A stretch of DNA of 64,000 nucleotides. Source: Streptomyces sp. DvalAA-43. GTDB taxonomy: Bacteria; Actinomycetota; Actinomycetes; Streptomycetales; Streptomycetaceae. Each line of letters begins with the position of its first letter. Position 1 is the stretch's first letter. The DNA lies in the NCBI RefSeq assembly GCF_900091725.1, contig NZ_FMBW01000080.1, positions 1 to 64,000 on the forward strand, written 5' to 3'. Of the stretch, positions 35,547-43,886 are shown one piece after another. A program made the position numbers and the translations under genes. The notes beneath the pieces were generated by a model. It had not been told where the DNA came from. It did not search any database and saw only the letters and a list, made by a program, of their open reading frames with translations.

Positions 35547-36299
35547 TCAGGCGACAGTACGGGCCGACCGGCCGGACACCTGTGCGGCGACGAGATCCGC
35601 CACGTACGTCAGATGGTCACCCAGGAAGAAGTGACCGCCGGTCAGTACATGCCGCTCGAAGGGGCCTTCGGTCTCGCGCTCCCACGCCTGGACGCCCTCG
35701 ATGGAGACCCGGGGGTCGTTGTCACCGGTCAGCGCGACGACCGGGCAGCGCAGCGGCGGCCCGGGTACGTGGACGCGGGCGCCCAGCATGGCGTAGTCGG
35801 CGCGCAGCGGTGGCAACGCGAGCTGGAGGATCTCCGGGTGGGTCAGCAGCTCGTTGTCCGTACCGGACAGCAGCCGCATCTCCCGGACGAGGTCCTCGTC
35901 GCTGGGCGGCTGGGGAAACCGCTCGGGCCGCGGCAGCGACGGGCCTTCGCTGCCCGAGACGATCAGGGCCGCGGGCTCCCGCCCCTCGGCCGCGAGCCGC
36001 CGCGCGGTCTCGAACGCCAGGAGCGCGCCCATGCTGTGGCCGAACAGAATGAGCGGGCGGCGCCCGTTCGCGGGGATCGAGGGCAGCACCGCGTCCACGA
36101 CATCGCCGAGCCGTTCGGCGAACGGCTCGGCGATGCGGTCGTGCCGCCCCGGGTACTGCACGACCAGTGCCTCTGCCGTCCCCGCGACCTCGGTCGTCAG
36201 CGAGTGGTAGCCACTGGCCGAGCCACCCGCGTGCGGGAAGCAGACCAGCTGCGCTCCGGCGTCGGGGGCCGGACGGAAGCACCGTATCCAGTTGTCCAC
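35547..36299 (-). CDS. Type II thioesterase
   Basis: 250 aa alpha/beta hydrolase. The N-terminus CFPHAGGSASGYHSL and nucleophile motif GHSMGA (near 97) are the signature of editing thioesterases of NRPS/PKS clusters. Asp in TGDNDPRVS and His in GGHFFL complete the triad. Such enzymes free misprimed or stalled carrier proteins. GTG at 36299 follows GAAGGGA. The gene is convergent with the synthase operon, separated by the 25-bp hairpin, and is probably the last gene clearly belonging to the cluster on this side. Confidence 0.95.
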   Translation of the reverse strand: MDNWIRCFRPAPDAGAQLVCFPHAGGSASGYHSLTTEVAGTAEALVVQYPGRHDRIAEPFAERLGDVVDAVLPSIPANGRRPLILFGHSMGALLAFETARRLAAEGREPAALIVSGSEGPSLPRPERFPQPPSDEDLVREMRLLSGTDNELLTHPEILQLALPPLRADYAMLGARVHVPGPPLRCPVVALTGDNDPRVSIEGVQAWERETEGPFERHVLTGGHFFLGDHLTYVADLVAAQVSGRSARTVA

Positions 36300-36359
36300 G
36301 ACATCCCTTCTCTCATGTTCTCGGTCCGGTCCGCGACCGACGCCGTGAACGTTCCACGC

Positions 36360-36848
36360 TCACTGTTCGGCAGCGATCCAGCTCTCCAGCTCTTCACGGG
36401 TGGTCGCCGGGTCCGCGACGAGAACGGCGAGTTCGTTGTCGCGGGGTTCCAGGGTGGTCAGGGCGGGGCAGCGATGGCAGGCCTCGACACCGACCTGGTT
36501 CCACCACTTGCAGTGCGGGCGGAGGTGGCACCGTGGTACGGCGGCCGGTCCCGGTTCGGCCGGTACGGTCGTGATCCGTTCGATCAGCCCGCAGGCCTCG
36601 CCGACCCGGTTCGCACAGTCCGACACGCAGTGCGAGGCGAACCGGAGCACCCGGTTGGGGGCGATCCCCTCCGGAATGCTACCGAGAACATCGGCGGCGG
36701 GTACAGGTTCGGCCAGGTAGACGACCTGATCGCGTTCCCCGGACCGTACGCCGAGGACAACGGTCTCCGGGCGGTCGGCATCTCCGCTCGGGCACCATCT
36801 GAGGGGGCTTTCCCGCCCGTCCCGGGCACGGTCCGCAGTGCTGTCCAC
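36360..36848 (-). CDS. Cysteine-rich protein, possible metal or Fe-S binding
   Basis: 162 aa; family not securely recognised. The C-terminal half has two Cys groups: C-x3-C-x7-C (HCVSDCANRVGEACG) and C-x5-C-x10-C-x2-C (RCHLRPHCKWW...ACHRCP), with a KWWNQ segment between. This spacing suggests a bound metal or iron-sulphur cluster, but that is inference. GTG at 36848 is eight bases after AGGAGG; the GTG at 36857 overlaps that site, so the shorter start is chosen. It is 19 bp downstream of the secreted-peptide gene on the same strand and probably co-transcribed with it. Confidence 0.7.
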   Translation of the reverse strand: MDSTADRARDGRESPLRWCPSGDADRPETVVLGVRSGERDQVVYLAEPVPAADVLGSIPEGIAPNRVLRFASHCVSDCANRVGEACGLIERITTVPAEPGPAAVPRCHLRPHCKWWNQVGVEACHRCPALTTLEPRDNELAVLVADPATTREELESWIAAEQ

Positions 36849-36867
36849 GGTGCTCACCTCCTCTTCG

Positions 36868-37107
36868 TCAGCAGGAACGCGGGGTGATCGCGGTCGAGTT
36901 GGCCACTATGCCGCCGATGACTCCGTCCGTGACGGCACCCTTCTGCTGCTCGGTGGCGACCGCCTGCGCGATGCTCCTGGCGAGCTGCTCCTGGGTGGAG
37001 ATCCGTTCCGGACGCTCGGCGGCTGCGGCGCTGGTGGTGCCGCCGACCGTGACGAGACCGGCGACGAGAGCTGCGGCGGCGGCCGCGGTACGCATGCTGT
37101 TGTTCAT
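36868..37107 (-). CDS. Small secreted peptide
   Basis: 79 aa. Residues 1-30 form a signal peptide (MNNSMRTAAAAAALVAGLVTVGG, Ala-rich cleavage region TSAAAA). The mature part is about 49 residues, helical and polar (STQEQLARSIAQAVATEQQKG), then Gly/Ile-rich, ending PRSC with a single terminal Cys. GGAGGA lies five bases before this ATG, which decides the start. It heads a two-gene unit with the Cys-rich protein and is divergent from a TetR gene across a short region with a palindrome. Function unknown. Confidence 0.7.
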   Translation of the reverse strand: MNNSMRTAAAAAALVAGLVTVGGTTSAAAAERPERISTQEQLARSIAQAVATEQQKGAVTDGVIGGIVANSTAITPRSC

Positions 37108-37230
37108 CCGTGTCCTCCATGGCATCAGTCAGTGCTTACGGGAATCGACGGTAGGGTCGGTGCACCGCCGCGATCGGCAGTTCGGGCGGCGGCTTCGCGG
37201 GCGGTTCCGGGGAATCGGCCCGGCCATTGC

Positions 37231-37252
37231 CTATTGGGCGGGCGACCAATAG
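37231..37252. promoter_or_regulatory. Inverted repeat, putative TetR operator
   Basis: CTATTGG and CCAATAG are separated by 8 bp and end one base before the TetR ATG. The position between divergent genes suggests autoregulation, and perhaps control of the secreted-peptide unit. Confidence 0.5.
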
Positions 37253-37253
37253 C

Positions 37254-37970
37254 ATGGCCGACATGTCGTCAGGCACCCAGCGCAAGCGGATCAGGAAGTC
37301 GCCGTCGGACCGACGTGCGGAGATCGTCGACGCGGCGGCGGCCATCGCCCTGACCGAGGGGCTGGAGTGCATCACCCTGCGCCGGGTCGCCGAGCAGCTC
37401 GATGTACGCCCCGGGCTCATCAGCCACTACTTCCCCGCGGTCGAGGATCTGGTGGCCGAGGCCTTCGGCACCGCGGCGGGTGCCGAACTGAACGCCCTGC
37501 TGCCGGCGGACCGGGCGGCGGGCACGCCCACGGACCGCCTCGCGCGCTTCTTCGTGCTGGCGACGGGCGCCGCGTACGACGACATCAGCCGGCTGTGGAT
37601 CAACGCCCGGCATCTGAGCCGTTACCGCCCCGTCCTCCGTGACAGGGTCAGCCACCAGGAAGCCCTGTGGCGGGGCCGCCTGGAGGACCTGGTCCGCGAG
37701 GGCGTCGACCGCGGCGAGTTCCGCACCGCCGACCCATATGCGACGACGATTCAGATCCTGGTCGTCATCGACGGCCTCGGCGCGCACGCCAACACCGAGA
37801 CCGGAGCCCGTCCCGAGGTCGTCACGCGTATGGCGGTCAGCACGGCCGAACGCGAACTCGGCCTGGAGGGCGGCACGCTCAGCAGGCACGGCGCCGCGCT
37901 CGACGCGGACCGCACCGACGCGGAGGCCGCGTCCGGAACCGACACCTCCCCCGCCGGTTCCGGCACCTGA
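37254..37970 (+). CDS. TetR-family transcriptional regulator
   Basis: 238 aa. The N-terminal HTH is clear (RRAEIVDAAAAIALTEGLECITLRRVAEQLDVRPGLISHYFPAVEDLVAEAF). The ligand-binding half is helical and ends in a polar Ala/Asp-rich tail. ATG at 37254 lies immediately after the CTATTGG/CCAATAG dyad with no ribosome site, so the transcript may be leaderless; ATG at 37263 is an alternative. The ligand is unknown. The targets are probably itself and the divergent secreted-peptide/Cys-rich unit. Confidence 0.88.
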   Translation: MADMSSGTQRKRIRKSPSDRRAEIVDAAAAIALTEGLECITLRRVAEQLDVRPGLISHYFPAVEDLVAEAFGTAAGAELNALLPADRAAGTPTDRLARFFVLATGAAYDDISRLWINARHLSRYRPVLRDRVSHQEALWRGRLEDLVREGVDRGEFRTADPYATTIQILVVIDGLGAHANTETGARPEVVTRMAVSTAERELGLEGGTLSRHGAALDADRTDAEAASGTDTSPAGSGT

Positions 37971-37994
37971 GCCCCACGGCTCCCCGCAGCAGAG

Positions 37995-38016
37995 GTCACC
38001 CCGGCATGCGGGTGAC
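37995..38016. terminator. Short hairpin between convergent genes
   Basis: GTCACCC and GGGTGAC with an 8-nt loop, between the TetR stop and the YunG-like stop. Modest stem. Confidence 0.45.
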
Positions 38017-38018
38017 GC

Positions 38019-38399
38019 CTACGGACGCAGGGCCGCCGCGACTCTGTCGCGGAGCAGCTCGTACTCCTCACGGAGCCGCGCGATCTCCGCCGGCCGTTCG
38101 ATCACATCCCCGCCGACGACGATCTCTTCCGGGCCGAACTGCTCACGGGTGAGATCGACTTCTATCCCCAGGCCCAGTCGGTTCCACCAGTGGTAGTCCA
38201 CCTGCTCGCCGTCGACATGCACCTCGCCGCGGATCAGCTCGCCGCCCAGCAGGTCATGCACCACGAGCGCGGTGACCCCGCACTGGTCGCGCGCCGGATT
38301 GTCCGGGGTCCAGTCCGGGCGGTGGGCCGGGGTCGTGGTGTCCGCACCCCAGCTGCGGCGGATGGCCCGCTCGATGTCGTCGAAGCTGTTCAGTGTCAT
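38019..38399 (-). CDS. YunG-like conserved protein
   Basis: 126 aa. The pattern RRSWGADTTTPAHRPDWTPDNPARDQCGVTALVVHDLLGGEL resembles the YunG family (W-T-x-x-N-P-A-x-x-QCGVTALVV), with VDYHWWNRLGLGIEVDLTREQF following. Cys in QCGVTA and His in YHWWN recall a papain-like arrangement, but no activity is known to me for the family. ATG at 38399 has only a weak ribosome site. It is convergent with TetR and has no operon partner. Confidence 0.75.
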   Translation of the reverse strand: MTLNSFDDIERAIRRSWGADTTTPAHRPDWTPDNPARDQCGVTALVVHDLLGGELIRGEVHVDGEQVDYHWWNRLGLGIEVDLTREQFGPEEIVVGGDVIERPAEIARLREEYELLRDRVAAALRP

Positions 38400-38600
38400 G
38401 CCGCTCAGCCTCGCAGACGCCTCTGACAATCCGTCGGCCGCTCATGCCGGCCCACGGACCTGCCGATGACAGGGGGTGCCGTCGTCCACCGGCCTCGGGA
38501 CTTCCCCAGGAGGCCCCCCGGGCACCGGACACCGGGATCCCACCGTGCGTATCCCCGGGCGAGGGCCGAAGTCGTGAACACTGCGGAAGGAAGATCCAGT

Positions 38601-39053
38601 ATGAGCACATCGCGGAACCACGGGGGCCGTCCCGGGCGCCGGGCCGTCGTCGTCGCGGCCGGAGCCGCCTCGGTGGCCGCCGTACTCGCCGCCTGTGGCA
38701 AGCAGAAGGAGTCGGGCGGTTCGAGTGAGGTCAAACCGTCCAACAGCGGAACGAGCGGCAGCGGCACCACGCTGACGAGGACCGCCGACATCCCGGAGGG
38801 CGGCGGCAAGGTCTTCCCCGATCGGGGTGTCGTGGTGACGCAGCCGAAGGCGGGCGAGTTCAAGGCGTTCTCGTCGACGTGCACCCACCATGGCTGCACG
38901 GTGGCGAGCGTCTCGGACGGCACCATCGACTGCCCCTGCCACGGCAGCAAGTTCGACGCGGCGACCGGGGCCGTGGCTCACGGCCCCGCCACCAAACCAC
39001 TGCCCACCAGGAAGATCTCGGTATCGGGCGGCTCGATCACACTCACACCCTGA
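38601..39053 (+). CDS. Rieske [2Fe-2S] lipoprotein
   Basis: 150 aa. The N-terminus is a lipoprotein signal with twin Arg (GGRPGRRAVVVAAGAASVAAVLAAC), so the protein is probably Tat-exported and anchored at the Cys near residue 32. A Ser/Gly linker leads to a small Rieske domain with both cluster motifs: CTHHGC and CPCHGS. Such proteins occur as single electron-transfer modules on the outer membrane face of actinobacteria; the partner is unknown. GGAAGGAAG precedes the ATG. It is monocistronic. Confidence 0.93.
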   Translation: MSTSRNHGGRPGRRAVVVAAGAASVAAVLAACGKQKESGGSSEVKPSNSGTSGSGTTLTRTADIPEGGGKVFPDRGVVVTQPKAGEFKAFSSTCTHHGCTVASVSDGTIDCPCHGSKFDAATGAVAHGPATKPLPTRKISVSGGSITLTP

Positions 39054-39211
39054 CCGCCGCTCCACCGGGCGGGGCCGACCACCGCCGCTCGCGGGGCGGA
39101 GGTCGCTCCCGCCCGTCGGGTCGTCGGGGCAAGCCCCTGCCTTCGTGAGGTCGGGCGCCCGCCGCCTTCTCCGTCCCCCGCACGAACCTTCTCCGCGAGA
39201 GCTCCCCCGGG

Positions 39212-39871
39212 TCAGTCGTCAGGAGCAGCCCTGCGGGACGTCCGGCTCAGCCAGCAGCCCAGCACCCCGTCCGTGTCCGTGACCGTGGCGACGAGGGCGA
39301 GCGTGTTACGGATCATCAGGGGGGTGTAGTCGGCCGGTACGCCCGCGATGGCGTCGGACGGCACCACGGCCGTGTAGCCGAGGTTCACCGCGTCGAACAC
39401 GGCGTTGGGGATGGCCACATTGGCGGAGACCCCGGTGACGACGAGCGTCCGGCAGCCGAGGTTGCGCAGCAGCGCGTCCACATCCGTACCCGCGAGGGGC
39501 GAGAGGCCGTGGAGTCTGCGCACGACGAGGTCCTCGGCGGCCACTTCGATCGGCTCGGCGATCCGTACCGCGGTGGTGCCGCAGTGCTGTTGCACCGGCA
39601 GCCGGCCGGCGGCGCGGAAGAGCCGGGCGTTGCTGTTGGCGCCCCGCCCGTCGGGACGGCGTTCGGCCACCGCGTGCAGCACCTGGACCCCGGCCGCGTG
39701 GGCGGCCGCGACCAGCCGGGCGACACGGTGCAGCGCGCCGGACGAACGGGCCTCCTCGGCCAGTTCGGGCAGCGCACTCCCCGGGCCCACGACCCCCTGC
39801 TGGCATTCGACCGTCAGAAGCACGGTGGTGGCCGGGTCGAGCTGCCCGGCGAGCTGATTCTTCGGTGGCAC
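39212..39871 (-). CDS. Isochorismatase-fold protein lacking the catalytic cysteine
   Basis: 219 aa with the cysteine-hydrolase (isochorismatase-like) fold: LLTVECQQGVVGPGS at the N-terminus, RRLHGLSPLAGTDVDALLRNLGCRTLVVTGVSANVAIPNAVFDAVNLGYTAVVPSDAIAG in the core. In active members the first motif carries Asp and the loop after TGV carries Cys. Here the first is Glu and the Cys position falls in SANVAIPN, with no Cys. A TGVSxNVxIPN family of this kind seems conserved in actinobacteria, so this is probably a separate subfamily, not a decayed gene. GTG at 39871 follows AGAGGGG. Confidence 0.82.
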   Translation of the reverse strand: MPPKNQLAGQLDPATTVLLTVECQQGVVGPGSALPELAEEARSSGALHRVARLVAAAHAAGVQVLHAVAERRPDGRGANSNARLFRAAGRLPVQQHCGTTAVRIAEPIEVAAEDLVVRRLHGLSPLAGTDVDALLRNLGCRTLVVTGVSANVAIPNAVFDAVNLGYTAVVPSDAIAGVPADYTPLMIRNTLALVATVTDTDGVLGCWLSRTSRRAAPDD

Positions 39872-40004
39872 GGCTGCCCCTCTCTGCGGCGGACCGGGCG
39901 CGTTCCTGCGGCGGACCGGGCGCGCGAGGGTAGCCGCCATTGCGTGATGAGGGAAGAGGCCCCATGATCTCTGACACATAGTCAGTCAACGGGAGGAGAC
40001 GCCC

Positions 40005-40481
40005 ATGGCCGCCACTCAGCGACGGGGCCGTCGGATCATGATGACGGACGCCGAACGGGACACCTATCTCACCGAGCAGCGCACCTGCCGTGTGGCCACC
40101 GTGGCCGAGGACGGCCGTCCGCACATCGGCGCGCTCTGGTTCACCTGGGACGGAGACTCGCTCTGGCTGTACTCGATCACCCGCAGCCTGCGCTGGTCCC
40201 AGCTGCGCCGCGATCCGAGGATCGCGGTGGTCGTGGACGACGGGGTGGAGTACGGGGAACTGCGCGGCGTCGAACTGTCCGGCGAGGCCGTCCCGGTCGG
40301 CGAGGCGCCCCGTACCGGCGAGCCGTGCCCCGGACTCGACGTTCCGGAGCGGCTGTTCGCGGCAAAGTACTTCGGGATGGACACCATGCCGCACGACGGC
40401 CGCCATGCCTGGCTGCGGCTGACGCCACAGGCCGTCGCCTCCTGGGACTTCCGCAAGCTCGCGGGGCCGACCACCGCCTGA
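40005..40481 (+). CDS. Pyridoxamine 5'-phosphate oxidase-like (PPOX) flavin/F420 protein
   Basis: 158 aa split-beta-barrel protein. RTCRVATVAEDGRPHIGALWFTWDGDSLWLYS and SQLRRDPRIAVVVDDG are the common flavin- or F420-binding pattern of PPOX-class proteins. Members include F420-dependent reductases and haem-degrading enzymes; which applies cannot be told. GGGAGGAGA precedes the ATG. It is convergent with the LysR gene 13 bp downstream. Confidence 0.85.
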   Translation: MAATQRRGRRIMMTDAERDTYLTEQRTCRVATVAEDGRPHIGALWFTWDGDSLWLYSITRSLRWSQLRRDPRIAVVVDDGVEYGELRGVELSGEAVPVGEAPRTGEPCPGLDVPERLFAAKYFGMDTMPHDGRHAWLRLTPQAVASWDFRKLAGPTTA

Positions 40482-40493
40482 CCGCGTACGGCC

Positions 40494-41402
40494 CTACGGC
40501 TCGGCCAACTCCCGGCCGGCCGTGCGCAGGGCCGTCACCGCCGCCCTGATCGACGGCCGCCGGTCGGCATCGGTACGCCACACGGCGTGGACGTGGCGCC
40601 ACATCTTCTGCCGTACGGGCACGAGCCGCACCCCGTCCGGTACCGGTCCCCGGCCGAGCCTCGGTGCCACGCAGACGCCCATTCCGGCGGCGATCAGGGC
40701 GAGTTGGGTGTGATGCTCGCCCGCCAGGTGCGCGATGCGCGGTTCGATGCCCTTGGAGCGGAGGGTGAACATCAGCCAGTCGTAGCAGAACTCACCCTCG
40801 GGCCAGGACACCCAGTCGTCGTCGGCGAAGTCCTCCAGGTCCACTTCGGGCCGGTCGGCGAGCCGGTGACCGGTCGGCATCGCGATGTCGGGTGCGTCGT
40901 CCAGGAGTTCGGCCTTGGCCAGGCCACTGGGCACGGGCAGCCGCTTGTTGCTCCAGTCCAGCACGACCGCGAGGTCGATGTCGCCCCTGATCACCGCGCG
41001 GATTCCGTCCTCGGGCTCCAGCTCCCGGGTGCGGAAGCGCAGTTCGGGGTGGTCCCTTCGCAGCGCTTGGAGTACCGCGGGGAAGAGCCCGCGCGCCGCG
41101 GTCGGGAAGGCGGAGAGCAGGATCTCGCCCACCACCTCGCCGCGCTGTGCCTCGATGTCGGACTGGGCCAGCTCGACCTGGGACAGGATCCGGGCGGCGT
41201 GGTCGGCGAGCAGTCGGCCGGCGTCGGTGAGCCGGACGCCGCGCCCGTTCTTGGCCAGGAGTTGTTGCCCCACCTCGCGCTCCAGCTTCGCCATCTGCTG
41301 GGAGACAGCCGATGTGGTCACATGCAGCCCCTCGGCGGCGCCGCTCACGGAACCGTGCCGGGCCAGTGCGTCCAGGGTGCGCAGGCGCTCCAGATTCAAC
41401 AT
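40494..41402 (-). CDS. LysR-family transcriptional regulator
   Basis: 302 aa. N-terminal winged HTH: LERLRTLDALARHGSVSGAAEGLHVTTSAVSQQMAKLEREVG. The periplasmic-binding-like effector domain follows. It is divergent from an EamA exporter gene (41477) across 74 bp, the usual layout for a LysR protein controlling its neighbour. Effector unknown. Confidence 0.92.
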   Translation of the reverse strand: MLNLERLRTLDALARHGSVSGAAEGLHVTTSAVSQQMAKLEREVGQQLLAKNGRGVRLTDAGRLLADHAARILSQVELAQSDIEAQRGEVVGEILLSAFPTAARGLFPAVLQALRRDHPELRFRTRELEPEDGIRAVIRGDIDLAVVLDWSNKRLPVPSGLAKAELLDDAPDIAMPTGHRLADRPEVDLEDFADDDWVSWPEGEFCYDWLMFTLRSKGIEPRIAHLAGEHHTQLALIAAGMGVCVAPRLGRGPVPDGVRLVPVRQKMWRHVHAVWRTDADRRPSIRAAVTALRTAGRELAEP

Positions 41403-41476
41403 GTAAGCAATGCTACGCAGACCGGAGCAGAAAATCTCGCTTGTTCTACGTGGTTGCCCTGGCCATCGTGGAGCCC

Positions 41477-42529
41477 ATGAGCACCGCCACCACCCCGCAG
41501 ACCGCCCCTCCCGCCAACCCCTCCGCCCCGGCTCCGACGCCCGCCGCTCGCCCGGCGCTGGACTGGCGGATCCGGTTCGGTGTGCTCTCCCTCATCTGGG
41601 GCTTCAGCTTTCTTCTGATCAAGGTCGGCACCGAGGGGTACGCCCCGTTCCAGGTCACCCTCGGCCGTCTGCTGTCCGGTACGGCGGTGCTGGCCGTCGC
41701 GATGGCGGTCCGGCGTGAGCGACTGCCCCGCGGCGCCCGGACCTGGGGGCATCTGGCCGTCGCGGCGTTCTTCCTGAACGCGCTTCCGTTCTCGCTCTTC
41801 GCCCATGCCGAGCTGACCATTCCCTCGACACTGGCCGGCGTCTGCAATGCGGCCTCGCCCCTGTGGGGCATGGCGCTGTCACTCGTCGCGCTCTCCGAGG
41901 ACCGGCCGACCCGTCGCCGTGTCGCAGGACTCGGGCTCGGCTTTCTCGGCGTTCTGACCGTGCTCGGCGCCTGGCAGGGCTTCTCCGGGCTGGACTTCGG
42001 CGGCACGGCCATGGCTCTGCTCGCCTCCCTCAGCTATCCGATCGGCTGGATCTACGTCCGCAGGACACTGGCGGGCAACGGCTCGTCGACGCTGGCGCTC
42101 ACCGGTGGACAGCTCTTCCTGGGCACGGTGCAGCTCGCCCTGGTGACCCCGCTGTTCACCTCGGCGCCGGCTGGCTTCCCGCTGCTCCCGACCCTGGCCG
42201 TGGTGGCCCTCGGGGCGCTCGGCACCGGCCTTGCGGTTCTGATGCAGTACGGCCTGGTGGAGGAGGTCGGGCCGACGACCGCGCAGATGGTCACCTACTT
42301 GATCCCGGTCATCGCCACCGCCGCGGGAGTGGTCGTGCTCGGCGAGCGGTTGAGCTGGAACACCCCGGTCGGAGCCCTCGTGGTCCTGGCCGGCGCCGCC
42401 CTCACCCAGACCAGGACCCGAAGCGGCCGGGCCTCCGGCGTCCGGACCGGGGCCGGGGCCAGGACTGGGGCCAGGACCGGGACTGGGGCCGGGGCTGGAG
42501 CTGGAGCTGGAGCCACGGATCATCCGTAG
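41477..42529 (+). CDS. EamA/DMT-family exporter
   Basis: 350 aa with ten hydrophobic segments in two EamA repeats (FGVLSLIWGFSFLLIKVG and AMALLASLSYPIGWIYVRR mark the repeat starts). The N-terminus is Pro/Ala-rich. The C-terminal 35 residues are a low-complexity Gly/Ala/Thr/Arg tail (GARTGARTGTGAGAG) encoded by a degenerate ggggcc-type DNA repeat. It is probably controlled by the divergent LysR protein. The 3' end overlaps the convergent MocR gene by 10 bp. Confidence 0.87.
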   Translation: MSTATTPQTAPPANPSAPAPTPAARPALDWRIRFGVLSLIWGFSFLLIKVGTEGYAPFQVTLGRLLSGTAVLAVAMAVRRERLPRGARTWGHLAVAAFFLNALPFSLFAHAELTIPSTLAGVCNAASPLWGMALSLVALSEDRPTRRRVAGLGLGFLGVLTVLGAWQGFSGLDFGGTAMALLASLSYPIGWIYVRRTLAGNGSSTLALTGGQLFLGTVQLALVTPLFTSAPAGFPLLPTLAVVALGALGTGLAVLMQYGLVEEVGPTTAQMVTYLIPVIATAAGVVVLGERLSWNTPVGALVVLAGAALTQTRTRSGRASGVRTGAGARTGARTGTGAGAGAGAGATDHP

Positions 42530-43851
42530 TTCAGCGGCCTCACCGGACCCGCCGCCGCCGCGACCGCATCCGCCAGTGGCCCGATATCGGCCTCGGCGAG
42601 CGACGAGACGGTCAGCCGGATCCCCTGGGGCGCGGTCATCCGGAACCGCGCCCCGGGCGCCACGGCCCAGCCGGAGTGCAGCAGCCTCGTCACGGCACCG
42701 GTCTCGTCGCTCACCGGCACCCACACATTCATCCCGCTGCGCCCGTGGGCCACCACGCCCCGCTCCGCCAGCGCCCGCACCAGGCCGTCCCGCCGCTTCG
42801 CGTACGCCCGCGCGACTTCGCCCGGGTCGACGGCGCCCGAGCTCCACAGGTGCACCACGGCCCGTTGCAGCAGTCTGCTGACCCAGCCGGGGCCCAGGCG
42901 CTGCCGCCCCGCCACCCGGTCCACCGTGACCGGATCACCGGTCAGCACGGCGACCCGGAGGTCCGGCCCGTACGCCTTGGCCACCGACCGCACGAAGGCC
43001 CAACGGTCCGTGGCACCCGCCAGGGGATGGAGCGGCAGATCGACGATGCCGTGCCCGTGGTCGTCATCGATCAGCAGGACACCGCGGTGCCCGGCGAGGA
43101 CCGCTCTCAGCTCGAAGGCCCGGCCCGCGCCGATCGCCGCTCCGGTCGGATTCTGCGCGCGGTCGGTGACCACGAGCGCGCGGGCACCGGCGTGCAGCGC
43201 GTGCTCGACGGCATCGGGCAGCGGCCCCTCGTCGTCGACCGCGACGGGCACGGGGCGCAGCCCCAGCGCCGGTACGAGATCCAGCAGGCTGCCCCAGCCC
43301 GGATCCTCGATCGCCACCGCGTCACCGGGTCTGAGGTGCGCGACCAGCACGCGCTCGATCGCGTCCAGCGATCCGGAGGTCGCGACGACGGGCCCGGCCG
43401 GCACTCCGTCGGCGTCCATCGCGGCGCGGGCGAGCGCGGCGAACTCCGGGTCCACCGGGGCCTGCCCGTACATTCCGGGCTTCCGGGCGTACTCCTCCGC
43501 GACCGCCGCGAAGACGTCCCCCAACGCGGGCAGCAGGCCAGGATCAGGGTTGCCCGCCCCCAGATCCCGTACGCCCTCCGGCGCCTCGACCCCGAGCGAT
43601 CCGCGCGCCGTGCTCGCGGGGCGCGGCCGCACCCTGCTGCCCCGGCGCCCGGCCGTCTCGATCACCCCGCGCTCGCGGAGCGTGCGGTAGGCGGCCGCCA
43701 CCGTATTCGGATTCACCCCCAGCCGATCGGCCAACTCCCTCATCGGAGGCAACACTTGCCCGGGTTCGAGCTCACCGGACCCGACCCCGTTCTCCACACT
43801 GGCGGCAATTTCCGATGCGCGCCGCCCCACAATCCGATATTCTCCTAGCAC
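42520..43851 (-). CDS. MocR-type GntR regulator with aminotransferase domain
   Basis: 443 aa. A GntR HTH (ASEIAASVENGVGSGELEPGQVLPPMRELADRLGVNPNTVAAAYRTLRERGVIET) is fused to a fold-I aminotransferase domain with the PLP lysine in SVAKAYGPDLR. Such PdxR-like regulators sense PLP or amino compounds. Homologues commonly begin MLGEYRI, so GTG at 43851 is chosen; a TTG six bases earlier and a GTG at 43830 after AGGAGA are alternatives. It is divergent from a PPOX gene, with a palindrome between them. Confidence 0.88.
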   Translation of the reverse strand: MLGEYRIVGRRASEIAASVENGVGSGELEPGQVLPPMRELADRLGVNPNTVAAAYRTLRERGVIETAGRRGSRVRPRPASTARGSLGVEAPEGVRDLGAGNPDPGLLPALGDVFAAVAEEYARKPGMYGQAPVDPEFAALARAAMDADGVPAGPVVATSGSLDAIERVLVAHLRPGDAVAIEDPGWGSLLDLVPALGLRPVPVAVDDEGPLPDAVEHALHAGARALVVTDRAQNPTGAAIGAGRAFELRAVLAGHRGVLLIDDDHGHGIVDLPLHPLAGATDRWAFVRSVAKAYGPDLRVAVLTGDPVTVDRVAGRQRLGPGWVSRLLQRAVVHLWSSGAVDPGEVARAYAKRRDGLVRALAERGVVAHGRSGMNVWVPVSDETGAVTRLLHSGWAVAPGARFRMTAPQGIRLTVSSLAEADIGPLADAVAAAAGPVRPLNYG

Positions 43852-43875
43852 AAACAAGAGTATGCACTAGTGCAA
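43845..43875. promoter_or_regulatory. Putative MocR operator: palindrome and 22-bp-spaced repeats
   Basis: TGCACTAGTGCA (43863-43874) is a perfect 12-bp palindrome. CTAGCACAA (43845) and CTAGTGCAA (43867) are similar boxes 22 bp apart, two helical turns, the geometry MocR proteins favour. They lie between the divergent MocR and PPOX starts. Confidence 0.55.
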
Positions 43876-43886
43876 TGGAGTACACA

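Noticed and set aside
42427..42520. Repetitive ggggccagg-type DNA at the end of the first EamA gene
   Set aside because: It codes for a Gly/Ala/Thr tail. No attachment site or recombination feature is visible.
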